In this document: piece after piece, positions 1 to 7,671 of the stretch
Layout: every line of letters starts with the position of its first letter
How positions within the stretch are numbered: the stretch's first letter is position 1
The notes under the pieces: model-generated
Database searches by the model: none
Told to the model about the DNA's origin: nothing
The model's input: the letters and a program-made list of their open reading frames with translations, nothing else
Assembly: GCF_010820555.1 (NCBI RefSeq)
Contig: NZ_JAAIKD010000001.1
Span: 287,885-351,884, forward strand
Direction of reading: 5' to 3'
Length of the DNA stretch: 64,000 bases
Source of the DNA: Psychroflexus aurantiacus
GTDB taxonomy: Bacteria > Bacteroidota > Bacteroidia > Flavobacteriales > Flavobacteriaceae
Made by a program: the position numbers and the translations under genes

Positions 1-496
1 TCGTTAAGTCGTGTTCCTGTTTCGCCTGTATGGATAAATGAAGCATTTTACTTAAACGTATAAGACTAAGTCCAACAACTACTAAGAGCAGATAAATCAC
101 AGAATTGCTCTGAAAAAAATGAGGTATTACCTCAAAATGATAGGTTAAAAAGATTTTTTTAATCATTAGACAAATTCCTGTCACAACCAAAAACTGACCG
201 CTGCACTTAAGGTGTCTGGCAAGACTAAAAGACTTGAACTCGCCATTCACAACAAACACCCTGGCAACTTTTCGTAAATGATAGGCAACGAAAACAAAGG
301 CGACTGAGAAAATAATTTCATTGATGCCTCCAATAAAAAGCGCTGTTGAAAATTCATTTTTAGGTTTGTAAATAGAGTTAGAAAGGCTAATGTCAAAGCC
401 GTTTATCAATAACACAATAAGTGTTGCTATAGCATTCATGACAACCAAAAAAAACAAAATATCAAAAATGAGTTTAAAGCTTGATTTTTTAAACAT
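1..496 (-). CDS. DUF2975-like membrane protein, C-terminus cut by window edge
   Basis: Reading the minus strand from the ATG at 494-496 gives an open frame of 165 codons that runs off the window start without a stop. The protein begins MFKKSSFKLIFDILFFLVV and has about four hydrophobic segments. Its last readable residues, KQEHDLT, match the conserved end of DUF2975 proteins (a glutamate followed by a short LTI-like tail), so probably only one or a few residues are missing. It lies 11 bp downstream of a second DUF2975-like gene on the same strand, so the two are probably co-transcribed. DUF2975 genes are often followed by a small Xre/YozG-type helix-turn-helix gene; if present it would lie outside the window. 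The molecular function of the family is not known. The family call rests on layout and the C-terminal tail, not on a search. Confidence 0.7.
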   Translation of the reverse strand, partial: MFKKSSFKLIFDILFFLVVMNAIATLIVLLINGFDISLSNSIYKPKNEFSTALFIGGINEIIFSVAFVFVAYHLRKVARVFVVNGEFKSFSLARHLKCSGQFLVVTGICLMIKKIFLTYHFEVIPHFFQSNSVIYLLLVVVGLSLIRLSKMLHLSIQAKQEHDLT

Positions 497-507
497 TGGA
501 ATAAAAT

Positions 508-984
508 TTAAATAGTGAGTTTATGATCGATTTCCAGTTCTCTGCCGCGATCGATAATTTTGGCCAGTAATAGAAGAATCAGACCTAAAGCCAGATGACT
601 CACAAAGGCATATTCTAAGTCAAACACATAACTGAGTTCAAGTCTGTTTTGCTCAAAGGCTTTCAGCATAAATTTCAGAATAGGAATACCTATCGCATAA
701 GTGATGAGGACATAAGCCAGGAATCGTATGGATAACGCATTGGATTTAGCGAAGTAATCGCCCTGTTTACAACGCTTTATCACAGGTACAATTCGATTGA
801 GGGAAATAAAAGCAAACACCCAGAATATAAAAACAGGAAGAAACACCAGTGCAGATTCTAGGTTTGAAGCCCTTATCCGTTCCGCCCCGGTGATAAATAA
901 AACGGTAGGAATAACAATACAGGCACTTAAGACCAAACGCAGAACCTGAACTCCGAGATAAAGTGTGTGTAAAATCGTTTTCAT
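508..984 (-). CDS. DUF2975-like integral membrane protein
   Basis: A 158-residue protein with four predicted membrane segments (roughly residues 12-32, 46-64, 87-107 and 128-145) and a polar C-terminus, GRELEIDHKLTI, that fits the DUF2975 ending. The segment VIKRCKQGDYFAKSN after the second helix is also typical: in this family a short basic loop with a xGxxF pattern links helices 2 and 3. The ATG at 984 lies only 3 bp from a 17-bp palindrome, with a second related palindrome further upstream, so transcription is probably repressed by a dimeric regulator. The next gene downstream is a divergent paralogue. Function is unknown; members elsewhere are paired with small Cro/C1-type regulators. Confidence 0.75.
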   Translation of the reverse strand: MKTILHTLYLGVQVLRLVLSACIVIPTVLFITGAERIRASNLESALVFLPVFIFWVFAFISLNRIVPVIKRCKQGDYFAKSNALSIRFLAYVLITYAIGIPILKFMLKAFEQNRLELSYVFDLEYAFVSHLALGLILLLLAKIIDRGRELEIDHKLTI

Positions 985-987
985 CAG

Positions 988-1036
988 TTATTGTTTTACA
1001 ATAACAAACATAGTGATTGTTATCGTAAAACGATAA
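988..1036. promoter_or_regulatory. Twin palindromic operator upstream of DUF2975 genes
   Basis: Two 17-bp inverted repeats are visible: TTATTGTTTTACAATAA (988-1004) and TTATCGTAAAACGATAA (1020-1036). Each has 6-bp arms around a 5-bp A/T centre. The second is nearly the reverse complement of the first (15 of 17 positions), and the similarity extends to 19 nt arms (988-1006 against 1018-1036, 17 of 19). Their centres are 32 bp apart, close to three helical turns, so two dimers would bind the same DNA face. The position directly in front of the ATG at 984 suggests repression. That a YozG/Xre-type regulator binds here is inference. Confidence 0.7.
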
Positions 1037-1073
1037 TAAAATTTAGCTGTTTGTTATTTATAAACTTAATCCC

Positions 1074-1085
1074 ATCATGCATGAT
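1074..1085. promoter_or_regulatory. 12-bp perfect palindrome, candidate protein-binding site
   Basis: ATCATGCATGAT is a perfect 12-bp palindrome in the divergent intergenic region between the DUF2975 genes (minus) and the CBS gene (plus). It is too short and lacks a loop for an RNA hairpin, so a DNA-binding site is the more natural reading. No regulator is recognised. Confidence 0.3.
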
Positions 1086-1164
1086 AAATTTGACTCATGC
1101 GTCTTTAATGCAATCTGATTGGCATTCACTAAGCAAATCCCCAAACTGGTAAATTTCCGGAAAT

Positions 1165-1180
1165 CATGACTTCCGTCATG
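1165..1180. promoter_or_regulatory. Inverted repeat CATGAC-TTCC-GTCATG upstream of CBS gene
   Basis: Six-base perfect arms flank a 4-base centre, 53 bp upstream of the CBS-domain gene. No T-run follows, so it is not a terminator. It may be an operator or the foot of a 5' leader hairpin. A partly similar motif (AATTTCCGGAAAT) sits immediately upstream at 1152-1164. Confidence 0.35.
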
Positions 1181-1232
1181 GGATAAAAGGGCTGCCTCAG
1201 GTATCTTTATAGTGATTTAAAATTCAGGAGCC

Positions 1233-1652
1233 ATGAAAACGACACCAATTCAGAAATTGATGACCAGAAACCTGGTGAAGCTCAACTTACAAGATTCACT
1301 TACGAAAGCAGAGTCTCTATTCAAAAGCAATAATATTCGCCATTTACCCGTGGTAAGTGGCAATAAAATCGTGGGTATGCTGAGTTATACCGACTTGTTG
1401 CGTATTTCCTTTGCCGATTCTGCAAACGATGACGGCGACACCATAGAGACCACGGTTTACGATATGTTTACTCTGGAACAGGTCATGTCCAAGCAGATCT
1501 ACTTTGTTAAGGCTTCCGATTCTATCGAAGACGCGGCTGAAATCTTTATCAACCAAAACTTCCACGCCCTTCCCGTCGTGGAAAACGACAAGCTGGTAGG
1601 CATCGTCACGACGACAGATATGATTCGGTATTATAATACGAAGTGTAAGTAA
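1233..1652 (+). CDS. Small tandem CBS-domain protein
   Basis: A 139-residue protein made almost entirely of two CBS domains (about residues 5-62 and 78-137), which pair to form a Bateman module that usually binds adenine nucleotides. Both repeats show the typical ending pattern: KIVGMLSYTDLLRIS in the first and KLVGIVTTTDMIRYY in the second. The ATG at 1233 has a good AGGAG motif 8 bp upstream, which decides the start. There is no attached catalytic or membrane domain, so it is a stand-alone sensor whose partner cannot be seen here. It is transcribed alone, with a hairpin and T-run downstream. Stand-alone CBS pairs in Bacteroidota are often stress- or energy-linked; that role is inference. 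Confidence 0.85.
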   Translation: MKTTPIQKLMTRNLVKLNLQDSLTKAESLFKSNNIRHLPVVSGNKIVGMLSYTDLLRISFADSANDDGDTIETTVYDMFTLEQVMSKQIYFVKASDSIEDAAEIFINQNFHALPVVENDKLVGIVTTTDMIRYYNTKCK

Positions 1653-1720
1653 GGACCATCTTAATAGTGGAATGTCCTTCCGATCCTGAAGCGTCGGGAA
1701 AGCCATTTTGCTTCGGCGAG

Positions 1721-1759
1721 CCTGCCTGCGTTTCCTTGGCAAAGGCAGGGAATTTTTTT
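1721..1759 (+). terminator. Intrinsic terminator after CBS gene
   Basis: CCTGCCT (1721-1727) pairs with AGGCAGG (1743-1749) and is followed by seven T residues (1753-1759). It lies about 70 bp after the CBS stop codon. The 15-base loop is longer than usual. The GCCTGCC/GGCAGG text resembles G+C-rich hairpins scattered between genes in this group, so it may also be a dispersed repeat. Confidence 0.65.
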
Positions 1760-1760
1760 G

Positions 1761-1936
1761 TCCTTGTTCTTAGTGAAGTGACTGAGTAGCGTTTAGCTAT
1801 AATACCGTGAACTTTGACGAAGACGAAGACTTATTTTTCTGTAGACTGTGGACAATCGACTGTAGACCGTCTCCACTACACCATCACTTCACCACACCGC
1901 CATTTCACTTTTTGTCTTTGTCTTAGTCTTAGTCTT
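1761..1936. repeat. Mosaic of short degenerate tandem repeats between CBS gene and dnaE
   Basis: This convergent intergenic stretch has several adjacent simple repeat blocks: GACGAA-type hexamers (about 1815-1832), a TGTAGAC/TGTGGAC/CGACTGTAGAC block (about 1840-1870), a CACTTCACC/ACACCGCC/TTTCACTT block (about 1872-1910), and GTCTTA/GTCTTT hexamers (about 1912-1936). The first and last blocks are nearly complementary (GAAGAC against GTCTTC/GTCTTA). No open reading frame accounts for it. It does not look like CRISPR: units are 6-13 bp, with no constant repeat and unique spacer. Confidence 0.55.
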
Positions 1937-1942
1937 GAGAAA

Positions 1943-4900
1943 TCAATTCAGCTTAAAACTGATGTTATTCTGATTCAATTCTGAAATCAATTCTGAACAT
2001 ATCTTCACCTTTTTTGACTTGCTGGGCATATGAATTTTGATTTTATTTTTCATTTCATACACCACAAAATTCAAAATATGGTCTCCGGCATAGTTGGAGA
2101 ATAAATCCTGCATCGCCAGAACCTGGGATTCTGTCAGGTCGGCCACATTCATCTGAATGGTAAGTTTTTTAGCGTTTTCTTTCAGCACATCCTGCAGTTG
2201 TTTAAACCCTAAAAACCCAATACGCGTCCGTCCGGGCTCACCCGTTTTTCTATCGATAAACTGGGTGGCTTTTAACTTCACGTGCACAAAGTTATCCTGA
2301 ATTAAAAAGTGTCTGTACTTCAGGTACTCTTCGCTGAAAATCCAAAATTCATGACTTTCGTTATAGTCCTCAAGCACAAAGGTGGCATAGCCTTTCCCCG
2401 TTTTGGTGACTCTGTGATTCACATCGGTGACCACGCCAGCCAGGCTGATTTCCTTGTTTAAATGCTCTTCAATATGTGCGATTTGTCTAAGATTGGAATT
2501 GCAAAACGAATTGATTTCCAATTCAAAATCATCCAATGGATGGCCAGATAAAAACAGGCCAACCACTTCTTTTTCGGCTTTCAGCGTTCGCATGGTATGC
2601 CAGGGCTCACAGGGTGGCACCTCGGGCTCCGGGATTTGCACATCGCTGGATTCCCCAAACAAACTCACCTGAGCGGAGTTTTTGTTTTCCTGATACCTGG
2701 CCGCGTACTTGATGACTTTTTCCAAAAACGTCAGTTCCCCGTCCGTCACCTGGAAATACTGGGCACGATGCACTTCGCCCAGACTATCGAATGCGCCGGC
2801 ATAAGCCAGACTTTCGAAAGCTTTTTTATTGGCTGCCCGCAAATCGATGCGCTTAGCCAGATCGAAAATCGACAAATAGTGACCGTCTTTTTTACGGTGC
2901 TCCACGATGGTATTGACGGCTCCTCCGCCCACACCTTTGATGGCACCCATCCCAAAACGAACGGCATTGTCTTTGTTGACAGAGAATTTATAATAAGATT
3001 CATTGACGTCCGGACCCAGAACGGGTAAGTCCATGCGTTTGCATTCTTCCATGAAGAAGGTGACTTTTTTGATGTCGCTCATGTTATTGGAAAGTACCGC
3101 CGCCATGTATTCGGCGGGATAATGCGCTTTCAGATAGGCGGTTTGGTAAGCGATAAAAGCATAACAGGTGGAGTGCGATTTGTTGAAGGCATAACTGGCA
3201 AAGGCTTCCCAGTCCTTCCATATTTTCTCTAGCTTCTCTTCATCATGACCATTGTCTTTGGCCTGGTTGATGAATTTAGGTTTGAGTTTGGCCAGAACAT
3301 CTTTCAGCTTTTTACCCATGGCTTTACGCAGGATATCCGCTTCACCTTTGGTGAAACTGGCCAGCTTTTGCGATAACAGCATCACCTGCTCCTGGTAAAC
3401 TGTAATTCCGTAAGTTTCCTCAAGATATTCCTTCATTTCCGGCAAATCGTAAGCAATCTCCTCGTCTCCGTGTTTCCGCTTAATGAAACTCGGGATATAC
3501 TCCATCGGTCCGGGTCTATAAAGCGCATTCATGGCAATCAGATCTTCAAAAACCGTAGGCTTCAGATCCTTCATGTGCTTCTGCATGCCTGGAGATTCAT
3601 ACTGGAAAATCCCAACCGTTTCGCCACGCTGGAAAAGTTCGTAGGTCTTTGCATCGTCCAGCGGAAAGGCATCAGGATCCAGCTCAAGTCCGTGTCTTGC
3701 TTTTACGATATCGACGGTATCTTTAATCAGCGTCAGCGTCTTTAAGCCCAGGAAGTCCATTTTCAGCAGACCTGCATCTTCCACTACTGAGTTGTCAAAC
3801 TGAGTGACATACAAATTGGAATCTTTGGCGACGGAAACCGGAACAAACTTGGTGATATCGTCAGGGGTGATAATGACCCCACAGGCGTGAATTCCTGTAT
3901 TCCTGACCGAACCTTCCAGGATTCTGGCCTGATTAACCGTCTCCGCTTCCGGCGAATCCTGTTCTGAAAGGCTCACCAGTTCCAGGACCTTATCGACTTC
4001 TTCAGCTCTGAATTTTTTCCGGATTTCTTTTTCGTCCATACTGAAAATCTTGCCCAGCTTGGACATGTCCGGAATCAGCTTCGCAATGCGGTCGGCTTCG
4101 TAAAGCGGCAAGTCCAGTACCCTAGCCGTGTCCCGAATCGCAGACTTGGCCGCCATGGTACCGTAGGTAATGATTTGAGCCACCTGATTTTCACCGTATT
4201 TATCGATGACATAATCCATGACTTTACTTCGGCCTTCGTCGTCAAAGTCGATGTCGATATCGGGCATGCTCACCCGCTCCGGATTCAAGAAACGCTCAAA
4301 AAGCAGATCGTATTTAATCGGATCAATATTGGTGATTTTTAGGCAATAGGCCACGGCACTTCCCGCTGCAGAACCTCGGCCCGGCCCCACCGAAACTCCC
4401 ATTTTTCGGGCTTCCCGAATGAAATCTTCAACAATCAGGAAATACCCTGGATAACCCGTGTTGGCAATCACCGACAGTTCAAATTCCAGTCGTTCTTTGA
4501 TATCCTCACTGAGGTCGCCATAACGTTCTTTAGCGCCTTGAAAGGTGATATGTTTTAAATAGGCATTTTCTCCGCGCTTGCCCCCATCTTCTTTATCCTG
4601 GGCATCCAGGAATTGTTCAGGAATTTCAAAAGCCGGTAGTAATACTTCTCTGGCCAGCTCAAAAGCTTCGACTTTTTCGGCGATTGTTTCAGAATTGGAA
4701 ATCGCTTCAGGCAAATCTTTAAACAGGGATTTCATCTCTTCAGCCGACTTGAAGTAATACTGATCGTTGGGCAGTCCATACCGATAGCCTCGGCCTCGGC
4801 CTATGGGTGTGGCCTGCTTTTCACCGTCTTTTACACAGAGTAAAATATCGTGGGCATTGGCATCTTTCTGTTCGGCATAGTAGGTATTGTTGGTTGCCAC

Positions 4901-6307
4901 CAGATTGACCTCATGCTTTTGAGCCAGGCGAATCAAGGCTTCATTGGCACGGTCTTCATCTTCCTGCTGGTGACGCATGATTTCCACATAGAAATCATCT
5001 CCAAAGGTTTCTTTCCACCACAGCAGCGACTCTTCCGCCTGATTTTCACCTAGATTCAAAATTTTACTGGCGATTTCACCGTAAAGACTTCCGGAAAGCA
5101 CAATCAGGTCGTCTTTATAAGCTTCGATCACTTTTTTATCGATCCGGGGAACATAGTAAAAGCCTTTGGTAAATCCGATGGAGGACATTTTAGCTAAATT
5201 GTGATAGCCTTTTTTATTTTTAGCTAAAATCACCATCTGGTATCCATTGTCTTTGTGGGATTTGTCCAGGTGATCTTCACAGACAAAAAACTCGCAGCCA
5301 ATAATCGGCTTGATAGGCTGGGAGGACGCCTCCTCACCTTCAGAAGCCACCGAAGCATTGTGCTTTTTGACGGCATTTACAAAGTGAAACGCCCCCATCA
5401 TATTGGCATGGTCTGTAATCGCCACCGCCGGCATATTGTGTCTGGAAGCAGCCGCCACCAAATCGGGAACTGCTGTGGTTGACTGTAATACCGAAAACTG
5501 GGTATGGTTATGCAAGTGCACAAAACTGGACTCCTGGAGCTGCTCTAAATTTTCATCAAGTTCAGCTTTGGAGGGCTTTTGTTCATCGAATTTAGCCTCC
5601 TCTTTTTGCTTGAGTTTTGCTGAGGCTTTCTTAAGGTTGACATGGTTAAGCCCCACCTTAGCGATAGGCTGAGGGTGTTTGGTTTTAAATTCCAGCAAAT
5701 AACCGGGTTGAGCCTGAAGCTCTTTTTCAGTATAATTTCCAATGCGGATCAGCTCCAAAAAACATCGGGTCGTCGCTTCCACATCGGCAGTGGCATTGTG
5801 GGCTTCGCCAAAAGCCTCTCCAAACAAATGTTCGTGTAATTCGGTAAGTGTCGGCAGCTTGAATTTTCCTCCACGCCCCCCGGTAATTTTACATAGTGCT
5901 GCTGTCTTTTCGGTACAGGTATCCAAAACCGGCATGCCAGGCATAGGCGTCTCAAGCTGCGCTCTGTAAAACTCGGCCCCCATCACATTCAAATCAAAGC
6001 CCACGTTTTGTCCCACCACAAATTTGGACTTGAGCACAGCCTCATTGAACTCTCCCAAAACAAAGTCCAAGGACTCGCCCTTTTCCTGAGCCAAAGCCGT
6101 AGAAATACCATGAATTCGCTCCGCATCATAAGGAATATCAAAGCCATCCGGACGCACCAGATAATCCTTGGCTTCCACCAGATTCCCCCACGCATCGTGA
6201 ACCTGCCAGGCAATTTGTATCGCTCTTGGCCAGTTATCAGTATCTGTTACAGGAGCGTTCCAGCGCTTGGGTAAGCCGGTGGTTTCGGTATCGAAGATGA
6301 TGTACAT
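1943..6307 (-). CDS. dnaE: DNA polymerase III alpha subunit with fused N-terminal proofreading exonuclease
   Basis: The replicative polymerase, 1454 residues, longer than the ~1160 of E. coli DnaE. Residues 1-200 form a DEDDh 3'-5' exonuclease: D6 and E8 in FDTETTG, and HNATADVE near residue 170 providing the His/Asp pair. A charged linker (about 215-260) leads into the PHP domain starting at FVHLHNHTQFSV. The polymerase core has GPGRGSAAGSAVAY and PDIDIDFDD, the latter carrying catalytic aspartates. A helix-hairpin-helix region and an OB-fold (ISLAGVVTDVNHRV) follow near the C-terminus. The arrangement puts proofreading in cis, unlike E. coli where epsilon is separate, and differs from PolC, where the exonuclease is inserted inside the PHP domain. 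The gene stands alone, with hairpins upstream. The start is supported by the exonuclease motif beginning at residue 2. Confidence 0.96.
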   Translation of the reverse strand: MYIIFDTETTGLPKRWNAPVTDTDNWPRAIQIAWQVHDAWGNLVEAKDYLVRPDGFDIPYDAERIHGISTALAQEKGESLDFVLGEFNEAVLKSKFVVGQNVGFDLNVMGAEFYRAQLETPMPGMPVLDTCTEKTAALCKITGGRGGKFKLPTLTELHEHLFGEAFGEAHNATADVEATTRCFLELIRIGNYTEKELQAQPGYLLEFKTKHPQPIAKVGLNHVNLKKASAKLKQKEEAKFDEQKPSKAELDENLEQLQESSFVHLHNHTQFSVLQSTTAVPDLVAAASRHNMPAVAITDHANMMGAFHFVNAVKKHNASVASEGEEASSQPIKPIIGCEFFVCEDHLDKSHKDNGYQMVILAKNKKGYHNLAKMSSIGFTKGFYYVPRIDKKVIEAYKDDLIVLSGSLYGEIASKILNLGENQAEESLLWWKETFGDDFYVEIMRHQQEDEDRANEALIRLAQKHEVNLVATNNTYYAEQKDANAHDILLCVKDGEKQATPIGRGRGYRYGLPNDQYYFKSAEEMKSLFKDLPEAISNSETIAEKVEAFELAREVLLPAFEIPEQFLDAQDKEDGGKRGENAYLKHITFQGAKERYGDLSEDIKERLEFELSVIANTGYPGYFLIVEDFIREARKMGVSVGPGRGSAAGSAVAYCLKITNIDPIKYDLLFERFLNPERVSMPDIDIDFDDEGRSKVMDYVIDKYGENQVAQIITYGTMAAKSAIRDTARVLDLPLYEADRIAKLIPDMSKLGKIFSMDEKEIRKKFRAEEVDKVLELVSLSEQDSPEAETVNQARILEGSVRNTGIHACGVIITPDDITKFVPVSVAKDSNLYVTQFDNSVVEDAGLLKMDFLGLKTLTLIKDTVDIVKARHGLELDPDAFPLDDAKTYELFQRGETVGIFQYESPGMQKHMKDLKPTVFEDLIAMNALYRPGPMEYIPSFIKRKHGDEEIAYDLPEMKEYLEETYGITVYQEQVMLLSQKLASFTKGEADILRKAMGKKLKDVLAKLKPKFINQAKDNGHDEEKLEKIWKDWEAFASYAFNKSHSTCYAFIAYQTAYLKAHYPAEYMAAVLSNNMSDIKKVTFFMEECKRMDLPVLGPDVNESYYKFSVNKDNAVRFGMGAIKGVGGGAVNTIVEHRKKDGHYLSIFDLAKRIDLRAANKKAFESLAYAGAFDSLGEVHRAQYFQVTDGELTFLEKVIKYAARYQENKNSAQVSLFGESSDVQIPEPEVPPCEPWHTMRTLKAEKEVVGLFLSGHPLDDFELEINSFCNSNLRQIAHIEEHLNKEISLAGVVTDVNHRVTKTGKGYATFVLEDYNESHEFWIFSEEYLKYRHFLIQDNFVHVKLKATQFIDRKTGEPGRTRIGFLGFKQLQDVLKENAKKLTIQMNVADLTESQVLAMQDLFSNYAGDHILNFVVYEMKNKIKIHMPSKSKKVKICSELISELNQNNISFKLN

Positions 6308-6486
6308 GAAGCAAAATTTTGGACTATAAAATTAGCAAAAACCAGAAGTTAAATGTGGATTTATTCTGATTTTATGACTGCTAAATTTTAAGTTTTAAGA
6401 GACTCAGCTTAAGCGCTGAAAGTTATAGTCATGCTGCCGTCTCGGGTTTTCGGTTCCTCTGAAAATTTCAGAACCCATTATTTCGA

Positions 6487-6513
6487 GAGCTCAGGGCTAA
6501 GGGCCCTGAGCTC
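6487..6513. promoter_or_regulatory. 11-bp perfect hairpin upstream of dnaE
   Basis: GAGCTCAGGGC, loop TAAGG, GCCCTGAGCTC. It is very stable but has no T-run on either side, so it is not a standard intrinsic terminator. It could be a binding site, a leader hairpin or an RNA-processing element. Confidence 0.45.
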
Positions 6514-6554
6514 ATAGATTAGGGCGTAGCCTGAATTCATCATGCCATAAACAA

Positions 6555-6588
6555 CCCCCCCGATGGCTTGGCCATCGGGGAGTTTTGA
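6555..6588 (-). terminator. Terminator of the phenylalanine/tyrosine operon
   Basis: A perfect 10-bp stem, CCCCGATGGC (6558-6567) and GCCATCGGGG (6571-6580), with a 3-base loop lies 8 bp past the stop codon of the last gene of the operon. On the minus strand it is followed by GGGTTGTTT, a weak U-tract, so termination may be partial. Confidence 0.7.
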
Positions 6589-7671
6589 TTACTCACTGAT
6601 AATTTTATGCTGATGGCCTATGGATTCTTCGTGGATGGCTTTAAGGATTTTGGTGATGAATGCTTCACTTAAATTGTGTTCTGCCCCCGCTTCTATCATC
6701 GTATCCAAGATAAAATTCCAGCGTTTGGCCTGAAGAATGGCGACATTGTTTTTCTTTTTAAGCCTCCCGATGTCATCGGCGATTTTCATACGCTTGCCCA
6801 GCAAATCGATCAATTGGTGATCCACCACATCAATTTTGGTTCTCAGGGTCTGGAGTTTGTTTTGAAAAGCGGTAGCTTCCGTAAACTCCTTTCTCATTTT
6901 CAAATCGATGGTCATCTGGTCCAGGGCCTGAGGCGTAATTTGCTGTTTGGCATCACTCCACGCATTATCAGGGTCGAAATGCGTCTCGACCATAATGCCA
7001 TCAAAATTAAGGTCCAGTCCTGTCTGGCAGATGTCAAAAATAATATCCCGACGCCCAGCGATGTGCGAAGGGTCTAAAATGATGGGTAAATCTGGAAATT
7101 CAGACTGGAGATCAATGGCGATTTGCCATTCCGGATTGTTTCTGTATTTGGTTTTTTCGTAAGTTGAAAACCCCCTGTGAATCACACCCAAATTCTTAAT
7201 ATTGGCATCGTGAAGCCGTTCTACAGCGCCCAGCCAAAGTGCCAAATCTGGATTCACCGGATTTTTAACCAGGACAATTTTATCTGTTCCTTCCAAAGCA
7301 TCTGCAATGTCCTGAACAATAAAAGGGCTCACCGTGCTTCTCGCCCCAATCCAGAGCACATCAATATCGGCTTTAAGCGCCATTTCCACGTGTGTTTTAT
7401 TTGCAACTTCGGTAGCTAACTTAAGCCCGGTTTCTTTTTTGGCGGTTTTTAACCATTCCAAACCTATGGATCCAACGCCTTCAAAGTTTCCAGGGCGCGT
7501 CCTGGGCTTCCAGATGCCTGCCCGCATTACACTGGTGTCGGTATCCTTAAGTTGTTGTGCAATTTTTACAACCTGCTCTTCCGTTTCTGCGCTACATGGA
7601 CCAGCGATTACTAACGGGTGATCCAGGTTGAAGGCCTCCAGCCATTGTCTGTGTGTTTTGTTAATTTCCAT
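6589..7671 (-). CDS. Bifunctional DAHP synthase / chorismate mutase
   Basis: A 360-residue fusion. Residues about 1-250 are a type I-beta-like 3-deoxy-7-phosphoheptulonate synthase, the first step of the shikimate pathway (phosphoenolpyruvate plus erythrose 4-phosphate). It shows the PCSAET, KPRTRPGNFEG, and IILDPSHIAGRRD motifs of that fold. Residues about 265-355 are an AroQ-type chorismate mutase (LRTKIDVVDHQLIDLLGKRMKIADDIGRLKKKNN), which converts chorismate to prephenate. It is the last gene of the Phe/Tyr operon and overlaps the tyrA-like gene by 11 bp. Coupling the entry and branch-point enzymes in one polypeptide is common in Bacteroidota and lets the mutase domain influence feedback on the synthase. 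A terminator follows directly. Confidence 0.93.
   Translation of the reverse strand: MEINKTHRQWLEAFNLDHPLVIAGPCSAETEEQVVKIAQQLKDTDTSVMRAGIWKPRTRPGNFEGVGSIGLEWLKTAKKETGLKLATEVANKTHVEMALKADIDVLWIGARSTVSPFIVQDIADALEGTDKIVLVKNPVNPDLALWLGAVERLHDANIKNLGVIHRGFSTYEKTKYRNNPEWQIAIDLQSEFPDLPIILDPSHIAGRRDIIFDICQTGLDLNFDGIMVETHFDPDNAWSDAKQQITPQALDQMTIDLKMRKEFTEATAFQNKLQTLRTKIDVVDHQLIDLLGKRMKIADDIGRLKKKNNVAILQAKRWNFILDTMIEAGAEHNLSEAFITKILKAIHEESIGHQHKIISE

Larger units (their letters stand above)
6308..6588. other. Intergenic region with four inverted repeats upstream of dnaE
   Basis: The 281 bp between the aromatic operon and dnaE (both minus strand) hold four inverted repeats: TCAGC/GCTGA (6404-6419), TCTGAAA/TTTCAGA (6458-6472, flanked by GGTT/AACC), an 11-bp perfect stem GAGCTCAGGGC/GCCCTGAGCTC with a 5-base loop (6487-6513), and the terminator at 6558-6580. 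No gene is seen. The first three fall in what would be the promoter or 5' leader of dnaE. Confidence 0.6.

Noticed and set aside
1761-1936. Tandem repeats as a CRISPR array.
   Set aside because: Units are 6-13 bp, degenerate, of several kinds, without regular unique spacers, and no cas genes are present.
2597-3028. 143-codon plus-strand frame within dnaE.
   Set aside because: Shadow of the polymerase gene in another frame; dnaE motifs cover the region.
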